Positions 32,085-43,700 of a DNA stretch of 64,000 bases are shown one piece after another. The number at the start of each line of letters is the position of its first letter. Positions within the stretch are counted from its first letter, which is position 1. A program made the position numbers and the translations under genes. The notes under the pieces were generated by a model, which was not told the origin of the DNA, did not search any database, and worked only from the letters and a program-made list of their open reading frames with translations. The stretch is from Euborellia annulipes (taxonomy: Eukaryota > Arthropoda > Insecta > Dermaptera > Anisolabididae): assembly GCA_023213315.1 (NCBI GenBank), contig JAKCPI010005475.1, positions 1 through 64,000 on the forward strand. Direction: 5' to 3'.

Positions 32085-33474
32085 CAAAATAAAATACAAA
32101 AAAAAAAAAATTGTTCTTATTAAAAATTTGAATTTTTTTTTTAAGCATAAAGCAAAACAAGAAACACCCTCCATTTTAGTTATGCAAAGTAAATTTACAA
32201 TTTCTTTTTATTCCATCGTCAATTTTTTTTTTTTTTTTTTCTTTTAAGCAGAGTAAATATTTTACAAGTTCTTGATTTAAAGCTGGAGAGGACAAAAAAA
32301 AATCCATTGAATTAGAAATGAGCAAAAATATAAGATTAAATAATTTAATTTAAATAAATTTTTTAAAACGTTTATTTGATCAAATTTTTATTTAGTTTTT
32401 TATCTTCTATAGTGAATTTAAAATTAAATGCAAATTGAAATGAATTAATTTATAAATTTATTTAGATGTAAACATTTTTATATTTTAATTTAAAAAAAAA
32501 GAAATAGAGAGAATAAATAATTTAGTTAATTTATAAATTATCTCTATCAAATATTAATTTAGTTTTTTTGAGTAAAAATAAAATTATATTCATATTTTTT
32601 GAATTGGAAAGTTAATTCTGAAAATTTTAGATATATTGAGGGCACAAATGAAAATTGCCGTTCGGATTGGTTAAAAAGGATTTTAGTGTTTTGAATTTAG
32701 AACTACTTTTTTTTCAGAGACGAACAGGATTTTAGTGTTTTGAATTTAGAACTACTTTTTTTCAGAGACGAACATGATTAAATATATTAGAAAAAATGCC
32801 ATAAATGCAGAAGTTGTGATTTCAAATTCATTTGATCATTCATACAAATGAGAGAATTAGATTGATGTCACCGTGGGATGTAAGGCTCTAGAGTAGATGT
32901 TAAAGAAAGAAAATGCATTAATGAAGATCAAAACAATTTACAAGCTTTTATATAAATTTATAATTATAATAGTAGTTTAGTGATTTGTATAAAAACAGAA
33001 TAATGGGGAGCCATAGGTGTTCAAACCCCTTCCCCCCCCCTATGGGACCCAAGCCATGACTAGACTCTGTAATACAAATTATATTTTATATAGGGCAAGA
33101 GAAAGTAAAATATAATAAATTGCTCTAGCTAAAAAAAAAACGAAAATGATTTATAAATACCCTAAAATAATCTTAAAATTTTCTTGAACCCCCCCCATCA
33201 AAAATTTCTGGCTACGCCTATGCCTGGGGGCTGTGTTAAAAAGGCAGATTTACTTTTCCCGAGATGGAAGGGCTTCATGTAGGCCTACAAGAAATGAGTA
33301 TTAAGCACTTTTAATAACAAAATGCTATTATTGTTTGAAAATGAGATGAGAGGTTCGAGTAGATTTAGGATTTAGGATTATAAGGTATCACTTCTAGAGA
33401 TTTAAAAATTCTGAAGGAGTTATTTTTTTTGATAATCAGATATTTTATATTTTTTTTTTAATGTAGATATAGAT
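32085..33474. other. AT-rich intergenic sequence
   Basis: A tandem duplication of about 48 bp lies at 32680-32775 (GGATTTTAGTGTTTTGAATT, TTTCAGAGACGAACA repeated). At 33009-33230 is a decayed MITE-like unit with right end TTTCTGGCTACGCCTATG; its left end is uncertain. An HP-like GGGCAAGAGAAAGTAAAA is at 33094. No gene. Confidence 0.5.
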
Positions 33475-33712
33475 CCTCGCCTTATTCCCGCGATGTGGGG
33501 TCGGCGGACCTCACTCTTTCCCTCCAACCCTATCATGTGTTTTGCAACCGGAAGTAATAAAACAGGCCGGCCCGTCGCACGGTCTGTCGTCTGTTGAAAA
33601 GAGGAAGGAAGAGACGGACATACAAAGAACAGGACTGCCTGTCCCAGCTCGGGTAACTCGTGGTCGCCATCCACGTACCCACAAGATGTGGGCCCCTGAG
33701 CGATTTAATTTG
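33475..33712 (-). mobile_element. GAA element, minus-strand copy
   Basis: Minus strand: CGCTCAGGGGCCCACATC, GTGGATGGCGACCACGAG, GAGCTGGGACAGGCAGTCC, GTCCGCCGACCCCACATCG, CGGGAATAAGGCGAGG. GATATAGAT on both sides (33466-33474, 33713-33721) looks like the TSD. Confidence 0.75.
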
Positions 33713-33721
33713 GATATAGAT

Positions 33722-35029
33722 ATGTAAAGTAAAAAAGAAATCATATAATTAATCTTTTCCGAAAAAAAAAAAAAAAAAAATATTACTTTAATGTTCTTTA
33801 TTTAAAAAATCAATCATCACCAATTTGTTTTTTTATGTACGAACATTAATAATGTAAATCTCAACTATTTATGTATGTTTTTAGAGAAAGTTGATATTAT
33901 AGCTATATGTATATAACAACGTATTAAGTTTGAATCAAAAGCCCGTTCTTATCAAATATTCAAATTGGAGACAGGAATAAAACATACCCTGTTGTCAAGT
34001 TGACGCCATAAAACTTTTTTCCTCTGCAGGTCACGAAGGCGTGTAAATAATTTTATTTGTGCCCTTGGATCCGTCAAGTGTTCCCGGCTCCATTTTTATG
34101 TCCTTCGAATTTTATCCGCCGACTTTAATCCGATTCGGGGCATGAAGAAATCTATTAATTTTTTTTTTACTTTTATCTCCGTGACTTTTTGAATGTTGAC
34201 ATTTAAATTAAATCTCCAATTATTTGACTAGATAATTATAATGAAAATGGTTTGCCATACAGGGAAGGATTGACTTCTTTTAATGAACAAATCATAATCA
34301 TTTAATTTGATAATTATTGAATAAAGAGAGAGGAGAAAATCCGGAAAAGAAAATCGCTGATAATCAAGAATTAATTTACAGAACATTTATAGACTATAAG
34401 TGAATTAAAATGTCGGTTAGTTAATGGAAGGAAATGGAAGAATTTTTTAGAAAGAAATGAAAATTGTAGAAGGTTGACAAGTTAAGGATGCATAAATTCA
34501 GCCACGCCCTAGACACTCTGCAGAGGAATTTTCGGTTCTAACTATTAAACATCGAATTTAGGTGGTTTTAGGTCAGAAAGTTATTTAATATTTAATTAAG
34601 CTTTGGGATCTGTAAGATTGAAATGAAATAACTAATTCTCAATGGATATAAATAGTCACTTCAAAACTTATTCTCTATTCTAAACGAAATATATATAGAA
34701 TCTAATATATATGGAATACAAGTGTCCATCTGTCACGCCTTTTCTTGAGGAACTTCCAGTTGGAATTTTGAAAATGAAATTTTGCACATTAATTTAGGGC
34801 CAAAAAAGACTTTAAATAAATTTGAAAAAAAATAATAAAATAATAATAATTCGTTCGATTGAAAAATAATTAAAATTGCTAATTACATTTCTTATTTTCC
34901 TTTGAATCTCCAAATAGGAATATATAAACTTAGGTGTTTTTAAAATACAATAGCATAAAAACTCTCTAGGCAAATCTACGAGGAGAGGGAGTTGTTGTGA
35001 CATTCCCTCTTAGGGAACGAACGTAAAAA
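33722..35029. other. AT-rich intergenic sequence
   Basis: A GC-richer unique patch at 33985-34150 (CCATAAAACTT...CGATTCGGGGCATG) stands out. No gene recognised. Confidence 0.45.
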
Positions 35030-35285
35030 AGGTTCCCTATCATTCCCCTCTACTCTTCGACAGGAGTAGGTGACATACCGGTGCTGAAGGAGTTCCCTTC
35101 TCAAACTAGGATATCAGAGTTGGGATAAAAGCGGACCTGGTGGATCTAGAAATAAGGATTAGTTCATTAGATAGGATATGCACGCAGGAGGAAGAGTCAG
35201 AGATAGTAAATGAGAGGCCGGTTGGGTTTGAAGTTGTGTTCCCCCCTGCATCGAATCACCTCGGTTAAATAAACGGTGATTCCTG
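35030..35285 (+). repeat. LTR-like repeat, copy 1
   Basis: Shares with 38540-38790: CCCTTCT(C/T)AAACTA, GGATCTAGAAATAAGGATTAG, GAGAGGCCGGTTGGGT, and the end GGTTAAATAAACGGTGATTCCTG-like. The AATAAA close to the end is compatible with an LTR polyadenylation signal, but no internal retrovirus-like region is seen. Confidence 0.5.
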
Positions 35286-35512
35286 TAGGAACATCTTGTG
35301 GGGCCGTGGATGGCTACCACGAGCTGGCTGAGCTGTGACAGGGAGTCCTTCAGTTCTTTTAAATGTCTGTCTCTTCCTCTTTCCAGGCGTCAGACCGTAA
35401 GACGGGCCGTCCTGTTCTATTTCTTCCGGGCGTAAAAACGTATGATAGGGTTGGAGGGAAAGTGTGAAGTGCACTGACCCAGCATCGTGGTCAAGGCGAG
35501 GAGAGAAGAAAA
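35286..35512 (+). mobile_element. GAA element, copy 3
   Basis: Same blocks as 4682-4902: TCTTGTGGGGCCGTGGATGG, CACGAGCTGGCTGAGCTG, TGTCTGTCTCTTCC, GATAGGGTTGGAGGGAAAG and AAGGCGAGGAGAGAAG. It directly follows the LTR-like repeat. No clean TSD visible. Confidence 0.7.
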
Positions 35513-35569
35513 AAAAATATTGTTTTAATAAATACAAATAGGATAATTTATTTTTAGTGATGCGGTAGT

Positions 35570-35760
35570 GAGAGGAGAAGACCGCCGAAAATACAAAGAT
35601 CTTGTCTAATTGACAATATTTGCTCCTGATGAAAGTCGTGATTAACGACCGAAAAGTTGGCGAATAAAAATTAAATAAAAGATTTTTTTTATTTAATCTC
35701 CTTGGCTGCAAATTTCCTGCGAATCCTGATTCAAATCTCCACAGCTATAAAACATTATAT
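35570..35760 (+). mobile_element. PLE-like end with hammerhead-like motif
   Basis: The motif at 35618-35666 has CTGATGA, stem GTCG/CGAC and GAAAAGTT (GTC changed to GTT; C after GAAA changed to A). It is followed by AATTAAATAAAAGA/TTTTTTATTTAATC and GGCTGCAAATTTCCTG, the same 3' context as 37469-37560. Confidence 0.6.
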
Positions 35761-37047
35761 TATAAAGCTTTTGTTTTTAATCTTTGTGATTTTAGGTGCC
35801 ATTAATTTGAGAATGATGATCCCTGAGAGAGCTATTAAAAATTCAACAAAAGACTAATTCTGATAAAAACGAAAAAAATCAAGAAATCTTTTTCGCTTAT
35901 TTTAAATTCAGCTAATTTAAAAGTTTCGTAGCTGGTAGACTTGATAGTGATCTTAGTGGCCGTATTTCCCTCTGATAATAGCACTATTATTTGTTAGTAA
36001 ATGAAGATAGCTCATATACAATAATATCAATAGACTTGATTTTTACAAAAAATAAAACATTTAATTATGCAACAGCAATCAAGGTAGGGCATTCTACAAT
36101 ACTTATAAAAAAAAAAAAAATTATGATTAACTGATCTTAAATCAGGTTTAATGGTATTGCGTAAAATTTACTCATCTGAACCTAAAAACTCTTATATAGA
36201 GTGGACTTTTTGGGCAACCTGTATAATTAACTGCAATTAATTATCGCTTATCCCTTTGACTAAATCCGACCATATTCGCTGGACAGTGAAGGGTCATAGG
36301 GTGTCCAGGCGTAATTTAAAATAAATTCCCGAAGTATGCACACAAAGATGATGATGATGACGATGATGATGATCCCTTTTTTATTGTTGTAATCTTATTA
36401 AAATATTGATAAGCCTCACAAGCTCATCTAATTACGAGACTTTGGTGAATTAGTAGTTGAAACACTCGAGGAATTTTCGGAAATGTCAAACTTCTCTTTC
36501 CAACTTTCTACTCCTGCCTCTCTATCTAATCTAATAAGGATTAAGAATATATTTTCACTTTTAAGCTCCTATCCCCAGCTTAAATAATCTAGTTTTAATT
36601 AGTGCCTAAGAGGAAGGACTAAGACTTACCTAAAAACTAAATCAACAATCAAAATTTAAATGAGTCCAATAAAATTTTTATTATAAGACATCAAACTTGA
36701 ACTTTACTTTTTTTTATTGATTAGATTTTCTTTTTTATTTTTGTCCTTAGGATCTTTTAATTAATTTTTGTCGACTGTATGTTTTGGCACTAGGCGTTCC
36801 CAAATAAGTAATGGTAATAAATTAAATAAACCTTCAAAATCAAAATGATCTGCTAATTTATTAAGAATTAAATAAAAAAATAAGCAATACCGATCAAATA
36901 AGAATTTTTTATAGATTTAGAATTTGTTAATGAGCGCTTTAGACTAGATCTCGGAAAAGTTTGCTCAAAGTATTATCTAAGTAACAGTAGTAGAGTATTC
37001 TCCTTATATAGGCGATAAGGGCTCACTTCCCCTCTTACAACAACAAA
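35761..37047. other. AT-rich intergenic sequence
   Basis: Contains a (GATGAC/GAT)n microsatellite at 36346-36372 and no recognisable gene. Patch 36240-36340 is of mixed composition and unique here. Confidence 0.5.
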
Positions 37048-37137
37048 ATGACTTCAATTGAATTGGCTACCAAACTATTGAACAATTAGGGGACGGGTCT
37101 AAATGGTCTCAAAGGCCGAAAAAGATCTAAAAAATAT
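37048..37137 (+). repeat. SINE-2 core fragment
   Basis: TCAATTGAATTGGCTACCAA, GGGGACGGGTCTAAATGG, AAAGGCCGAAAAAGATC. Head absent. Confidence 0.7.
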
Positions 37138-37301
37138 ATGAAATTAATTTTGTAAATGAATTAATTTCTATGGTTTACTCAGGATTTGCAGAGACTTTGC
37201 AGCCAGAAGATTAAATAAAAAAAATCTTTTATTTAATTAGGAGAGGACGGGAGCCTTCCCGGGACGCAGCAGCCAAGTAAAAATAAAAAACGCTATATTC
37301 T

Positions 37302-37347
37302 GTTGCCGACGTTTCGAGAGCAAGTCGCATTTATCTTCAGGGCAATC
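37302..37347 (-). ncRNA. Hammerhead-like motif, weak stem II
   Basis: Minus strand: stem I TTGCC/GGCAA, core CTGAAGA (fits CUGANGA), GAAACGTC. Stem II cannot be drawn well, so activity is doubtful. Confidence 0.4.
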
Positions 37348-37421
37348 AGAATTTTATTTTTACTTGGCTGCTGAGTCCCGGGAAGGCTCCCGTCCTCTCC
37401 TAATTGAATATCTACAGCCTG

Positions 37422-37468
37422 ATTTGCCCTGATGAAGGTCGTGATTGGCGACAGAAACGTCGGCAAAT
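37422..37468 (+). ncRNA. Hammerhead ribozyme-like motif, best stem I
   Basis: Stem I ATTTGCC/GGCAAAT is perfect over 7 bp (37422-37428 and 37462-37468). Core CTGATGA 37429-37435, stem II GTCG/CGAC (37438-37441 with 37449-37452), GAAA 37454-37457, then C-G-U-C with cleavage expected after C 37461. Stem III is two pairs without a loop. Two extra bases before stem II and one after it are departures from the textbook form. Confidence 0.62.
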
Positions 37469-37564
37469 AAAAATTAAATAAAAAGATTTTTTATTTAATC
37501 TTCTGGCTGCAAAGTTCCTGGGAATCCTGAGTAAATCTCCTGAGCCATAAAACATCAATCTATG

Positions 37565-38539
37565 GTTTATTTTAATCAGATTTATATAAAATAAAATAAA
37601 ATGAGAAATGTAAAGCACTTATTATTTGTTAAGACTTCAAAGTATAGCTTAGAAAGAACTTTTATACTTTATTATATAAAATCATGTAATTCTATAATTC
37701 ACCTTTTAAATTCAAATTTCTTTTGTAGTTAATGACAAATTGAAATTTTGCTCAAAAATAAAAACTCATAATCTATGATATTTACTCTTACTCTAAGGGT
37801 GTATAATTTTTACCCCGTCATGCAATGCAAATGCGCCCTCAGGGCAATTTATGCGTCCTTGTTTTCACGCCCCGTTTAAAATAATTAATATCATATTATT
37901 AAAATGAAGTATTTATTCGGAATACGTAAAAAAAAAACATAATTTTTTGATGTTGGACCATCTGCATGAATAATAATTAGCCTGTTTGGTTATTTATTAT
38001 TCCCTCTGACTTCCACCCACTCCGCCCATTCCACATCCTTTCTCTCTTTCTCTCTCTCTCAACTCTTAGTTCCCTATTACAAGACCAAGTTTACTCAACA
38101 TGGAATATTCTGGCAAATAAACACACGAGAGAAATTTTGGTTTAATAAGTTTTCGGGCCTAAACTATCCTGGGATGAAGGGAAAATGGGGAGGGAGAGTG
38201 GATAAGCGATTTCCTAAGTCAAGATGGAAGCGGTTTTCACAGCTGGACACCGGACTGACTGACGGAACAAGAACTCAACACGTGTTCTGGCTTAAGTGTT
38301 TATCCTCCGGGATCAGAGGCGAAAGGCCAGAAGGGCTTTATCGGTTTTCGGTCACTTGGCTAAAGGAAGATCAATCATTAAACATTTCATATATAATACA
38401 AGGTCAACCAATTCTATTGTTGTTAATCAACAATAATTGTCAGAGAAAGTAAAATCAAAGTGAAGGCCACATAAAAACTTTTTCAATTTAGGAATTATAT
38501 ATGGTAGTATTTTTATTGTAATGAATAATTTAATACCAG
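37565..38539. other. Intergenic, with a GC-richer unique island
   Basis: Island 38155-38370 (with a 92-codon plus-strand open frame, 38174-38452) has mixed composition and no repeat match here. The protein resembles no family I know and has no splice context I can defend. A (CT)n tract precedes it at 38041-38060. Confidence 0.4.
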
Positions 38540-38790
38540 GTCCCTTCTTAAACTAAGGCATCCTTTCGAGCATAGAATAGTTTGGATAAAAGGAATCATT
38601 TTTGATTGGGAAGTGCATAAGTTTTTTTTCTTACAACCCCTGGTGGTATTCTAAAAGGAATCAAGATGAACTAGAAATAGGATTAGTTCGTTAGTTGGAG
38701 AGAGTAAATCAACGGCCAGAGACTAGTTGGGTATGAGGTGTGTGTGTCTGCGTGCATGAAACTAGGCTTGGGTGAATAAACGGGGATCCT
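38540..38790 (+). repeat. LTR-like repeat, copy 2
   Basis: Matches 35030-35285 in order: CCCTTCTTAAACTAAG, GAACTAGAAATAGGATTAG, GGCCAGAGACTAGTTGGGT, GGTGAATAAACGGGGATCCTG. Diverged, with indels. Confidence 0.5.
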
Positions 38791-38886
38791 GATTTAAATA
38801 ATAATATCCTGCAAAATTTGATTAATGTTTAATTATTGGAAGGTATGCAAAATTAATTTTTCGATTTATTGAACTAGACCTTTGAA

Positions 38887-39254
38887 GTCGTCCACATATT
38901 ACGTAACGCGTTGAGGGGGGGGGGGGGGTCTGGCCAAAACGTTACTAATTGTGACATGGAGGGCCCGGGGGTTACCTAAGTGTGACATAACAATTCAAAG
39001 TTAAATTTACAAAATTTCTTGGAAAAAAAAAGTCGAATGATTTTCACGACAGGGAAAAATGGAGTGATTATTTGAGTCACGAGGGAAAATTTACTAAAAA
39101 AAAAAGAAATTTTATTCGGGGAGGAGGAGGGGGGTGTAGTTCTATGTTGTGATATAATATTTGTAGGGGGTTTGTTTGTATGTGACTAACTGTGACAGGG
39201 GGGAGGGGGGACTAGAAAATCGTCAAAAAAGGCATTACGTAATATGTGGACGAC
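38887..39254. mobile_element. TIR element (GTCGTCCACATATTACGTAA)
   Basis: Ends GTCGTCCACATATTACGTAA (38887-38906) and its exact inverse (39235-39254). Flanks CCTTTGAA and CCCTTTAA are alike but offset by one, so the TSD is unsettled. The interior is G-rich on the plus strand with recurring TGTGACA words. No gene. Confidence 0.85.
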
Positions 39255-39318
39255 CCCTTTAAGAAAGTTCATATTCGACCAAATAGGATGGCAGACGAGT
39301 GATCTATATTATATAGCC

Positions 39319-39597
39319 CAGCTTTTTCCAAACTGTGAGGCGCGCCTCCCTAGGGAGGCGCGGACTAGTCTTAGGGGAGGCGCGAATATTAGCCACAGAG
39401 AGCAAATTTCTAAAGTATTACTAAAATCTTTCTATACTATCTCTCTTTACTAAAATAATAACTCTTATAGATAAAATAATATTTTTTGCAATAAAACTTT
39501 TTGTATTTGTATTATTTTATAAAATGGGTGGGGGTAGGCGTTATTCGATTAAATATTTTTAAAAGAGGCGCGATAATCTAAAGTTTGGAAACCACTG
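39319..39597 (-). mobile_element. Solo hAT-like MITE, parent of composite ends
   Basis: TIRs CAGCTTTTTCCAAACT and CAGTGGTTTCCAAACTTT (inverted), flanks ATATAGCC (39311-39318) and ATGTAGCC (39598-39605), one mismatch. Carries the same CGCGCCTCCC, ACTAGTC and CGCGAATATT blocks as the ends of both composites. Shows that the 280-bp unit moves alone. Confidence 0.88.
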
Positions 39598-39605
39598 ATG
39601 TAGCC

Positions 39606-40467
39606 TATTACATTTCAAAATAAAAAAATTATTTTTCTAATTTTTATTTAAAACTTTTATATAGAAGACTATCCGATAACGAGTCTTATGCAAAGCGCCT
39701 TTTATACGGCAATGAGAAGACTTAATTATCATCTTTTAAATCTTTTTTGAATATAATTATAAGCCTATTAAATTTTTTCAGCATTAAATTACCTACCCTC
39801 TCATAAAGAAAAAAACTTTTTAGCATTTATTAAAATTGTATATGAAATTTTTTTTCTATTCTAAATCGAGTTTATTTTCATTCAGAATGCTGTTGATATA
39901 TATAATAATATAATTAACTTATTAGTGGCTCCAAGTTGAGCTTTTCAAGTAAATTAACTAGTGCTTCCTTCCTTCCTTCAACCTGATTGGCTCTGAGTTA
40001 TATAAGCCTTATAGGTCTGGACTTCTCTGCTTCTTCGGAGGGTTGGGGAAGGGAGGCGGGGGGGGGTGGTTTGGGTTGGTCTCAGCCTCCATGCCAATCT
40101 CCATAAGGAGAGCAAACACTGTTGTCTAAGATACTTAGAAGCTCCTGCCAAGTTTCCCCAAGTCTTAACCAACACATAGACATCTTTAATATTTAACCTA
40201 AATAAACTTAAAGGATAAGAAACAAAACTAAGTGAAAAAAAAACGAGATTTATTTCACGACTTATTTACGTTATTTAAGAGTTTTTGTTTCAGCAGCACT
40301 GTTTTTATTAATTTTAAAATTGTCGAGAGCTGGAATTTGAAATATGATCCCTTTTTAATCATTTATCTTATATCAAAAGTTTTTTTGTTTTTTTGAGACT
40401 ATATACAGACCAGCCGATATCACATTCTTCAAAAACAAAAAAATACTGTTCTATGACATTGATAGTA
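39606..40467. other. AT-rich intergenic sequence
   Basis: GC-richer patch 39960-40170 (GGAAGGGAGGCGGGGGG tract near 40050) with no recognisable product. No repeat match. Confidence 0.45.
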
Positions 40468-40725
40468 AAAAAAATCTGGAGTGACTGAGTCGCACAGCAC
40501 ACAACTTTCTCTTACCTTCAGTAGATAAAGTTGTGTTCTGTGCTTGTCACTCCAGATTTTTTGTGTCGACATATATTTAGATAGAATTTAAGATGTAAAT
40601 TTATGAACATGGCAAAATATTTACATTGTGTTTCCATGACAACCATTTTTGTTTTTTTTTTCGATTTTCTCAAAATTCGCACCAACGATTTTTTTTTTTT
40701 TAATTCAAAAATCAATTATTTTTAA
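40468..40725. repeat. HP element, rearranged
   Basis: 40468-40648 is the 3' end on the minus strand (hairpin with CTCCAGATT, GTGTCGACATA, AAAATATTTAC). 40655-40725 is the middle block (CGATTTTCTCAAAATTCGC, ATCAATTATTTTT) on the plus strand. One piece has been inverted, so this is a broken composite. Confidence 0.7.
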
Positions 40726-43700
40726 ACAAACTTTTGTTATATCAAAATATTTTTTAATTCTATCTTTAATGTTTTTTTGTATTTTGACCATTTCCCTTTA
40801 TAGCTTAGTGTTTGTATTGGTGAGTATGATATATACCTAAACCTATAGATACTGTATTTATATATAAAATATATATGTCTAAAAAGTTGAAATTAATTTT
40901 GTGTTGGCCAAAACTCACCAGCTTGTTTCAGGTTGTTACCCCGTTAAAGCAAAAACAGAACTGCTGCCATTTACCTGCAACAAGAAAAATCGAGATGAGA
41001 GATACAAAAACAAGATCGCCTTTCTGTCAGAGTGGATTTTATGACTTTGACATAAACAAAGAGAAGATGTAGTGAGTATTTAAGGAGTGCGAGTGGTTGG
41101 TGGGGGAAGCAGGGCATATCGGAAATTAGAAAAAAATGAAAGGTCATAAAACTACGTGGATAAAGATAGAAAAAAAAAATAGAAAATTAATTTAAAAAAT
41201 TCAATTGAATGGGAAAAATTTTTTAACTAAAAAAAAAAGTTTTGAATTAGTTAATTAATTTTAGATTTTAATTTATTTTTAAACTTTTTTTTTGTTAGCT
41301 GGTTAGTTAATCAATCTCATCATTTTTCAGGCTGTAAGAGTTATTGAATTTTTAAATTTTTTGTTTTTTTTAATTTTAAATAAACACTTATTAATATACA
41401 TTCAAAAATAGTACTTTAAATTCTATTTAGTGGCCCATATACAAACAAACGACAACAATAATAAATTATTAGTGTAGGCTCTCAGGAGATTCAATATGGA
41501 TTACGATTATTATCCTAATCAAATATAATAGGAAAGTAGATATTGTGACATCGAGTGCTAATTTGAAACATTTATCAAACTCAATTATCTAAAATTTAAT
41601 TATAGACATGTAATTTAATAAAATACACCTATTTACATACAGGGTATGTATATAATATACTCTTTTGTTATCTGACAATACTTAATTAATAATTCAATTT
41701 AAATGTTATTTGGAAATTTCATAGTTTGCTTTTTTTTCTTTCACATTTCAATGAATTGTAATCTGAAATTAAAATAAAAAAAATCAATATTTTCTCTCTA
41801 TATATTTCAAATAGGTCTATAGGGTAAAGAGAACTTATTATCGGGATAAATCAATCGAACTCATAGGCTCGTAGGTTCATGGGGTCCCAGGGGCTTGAGT
41901 CCACCCAATGTTGTGAGAAGAGCCCCCCACCTCTCCCCAGAAAAAAAAAACGCTTCACTATCGTTAAATCAGGGCAAAGTCTTAAAAGAATCTTAACCCC
42001 TGCGTCAATCAGTGATAATTTTTAAAAGTTGGCGCCTTCCCTGTCCCAAAAACCCATGACTGCCGACCCCTCACCGCGGGACTAACAATTGTAAGGTGAA
42101 GAAAGAAGAAAGAAGATTTTTGAGAACATTTATTTTGAAATTTGATGCCTCCCAGAAACTAATGGAGATAAATTCTTGAAGCACTGTACAATTTCTTTTG
42201 ATAACTCGGACACCTTGAATATAATTTTATGTAAATAATTTTCGAAATCTATTAATTTGAATAAGATTTTAATTTTCAATGAATTTGACTTCATTTGTTA
42301 AATATAATTTTATATCAATAAAATCGAACTGAAAATAATGATTGACAAATAATCATGAAATTAAAAAAGAAATATTAACAGATTTATGCTAAGGAACTTT
42401 GACAGATGATACAATTCAATCTATCTTTCTTTAGAAACAGAATTCAAGAGCGTATGTCTTTATTTTATATAAATTAGCCACGGGATATTATTTATACCCC
42501 TTATAGCACAAGAGGCGGATACTTTACCATTGTGCTATGGCCCAAAGAGAAGCAAAAATTATATTTGAATGATCTTTTTGACATGTTACATTCAAATGCA
42601 CAATTAAACGCACAATTAAAATTGAGAAAGATAGAGTTATTAAAATTCTATATTTTCTTTTTAGTTTTATTAAATTATGTATACCTTAATGTAATTTTAA
42701 GCAATAAAATATTCTAAATAATAAATTTCTAGTTTTATTGGAATATGAAATTAATTTAGTCCCTTAAGGGGATGTTTAGTTTTAAGAAAATTTTGAAAAT
42801 TCTCAAAGTTAAAATGCGAAGGGCCAAGTGTTCCTCTTTTACAAATGGGTTCAAATTTTGCAGACATTATTCATTAATGCAATGGAAAAGGTCTACAATA
42901 ATAAACTGTATATATTTTTTTAAATATATTAAATATTTAAAAATATCCAATAATAATTTATAGTATATTATTATTGGATATTGGATATTATTAATTCCCT
43001 GCATTCCCATTTTGAAGGCGCAATAATGCATTAATATAGCTCTATATTTTAATTTAATGAATTCATAAGCTATATTTTTTCTCTTCCCTAATTACTTGGG
43101 ATTTAATTCCGTAACTTATGCATTTATTAAAAAGATTTATATACGGTACGTAAAAAGACTTGGGTTATATTTTTTTTAATTTAAAATTTAATTCTCTCTT
43201 TGTGAATTTATGCTTAAGAAGAAAAAAAAAATATTAATATGATCTATATATATATATATATAGTTATATATAATTTTTTTTTGCACTCTATTAAAAAAAA
43301 ATTTTAATATTTTAAAGATAAATAATAAAACAGAGTTAATTAAAATACGGTTAGGTTGATCGGAGGAAAAATCGCAAAAAGGACAAGGGGCAACGAGGGT
43401 TGGGACTTTTTTAATCATTCATCTGCCACAAATTAATATATGCCCTCAGAGAGGAAAGAAAAAAATTATCTCTCAGGCATTTTTTTTAAACACTAGCCAT
43501 TTTTTGGGAATTATATTAAACAAAATATAAGAGTGAAAGAATAAAATAAAATTACTTGATTAAGAGAAGAGCGATTTATCAGGTAATTTAAAATTCATAC
43601 TCTTGTTAGAGATAAAAATATTTCTTTAGTATTATTTTAATTATTTGCATATGAATACCGATATATTCTAGTATGTAGAATTAAATTTTGAAATTTGTTT

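Larger units (their letters stand above)
37160..37560. mobile_element. Nested PLE-like inverted repeats
   Basis: Outer arms: TTTACTCAGGATTTGC...GCAGCCAGAAGATTAAATAA (37163-37237) and the inverted TTATTTAATCTTCTGGCTGC...AATCCTGAGTAAAT (about 37490-37535). Inner arms: AGGAGAGGACGGGAGCCTTC...TACTTGGCTG pattern (about 37241-37290 and 37352-37402), almost perfectly inverted. Each level has a hammerhead-like motif: 37302-37347 (-) in the inner loop and 37422-37468 (+) between inner and outer right arms. It looks like one terminal-repeat pair inserted next to another. Confidence 0.7.

Noticed and set aside
33009..33230. Complete hAT-like MITE
   Set aside because: Right end fits the family of 31744, but the left end and TSD do not match convincingly.
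38174..38452. 92-codon open frame with initiator ATG
   Set aside because: No recognisable domain, no splice context and no second copy; kept only as an island note.
42495..42541. tRNA-like sequence on the minus strand
   Set aside because: Only a 5'-half-like segment; no B box or T arm follows.
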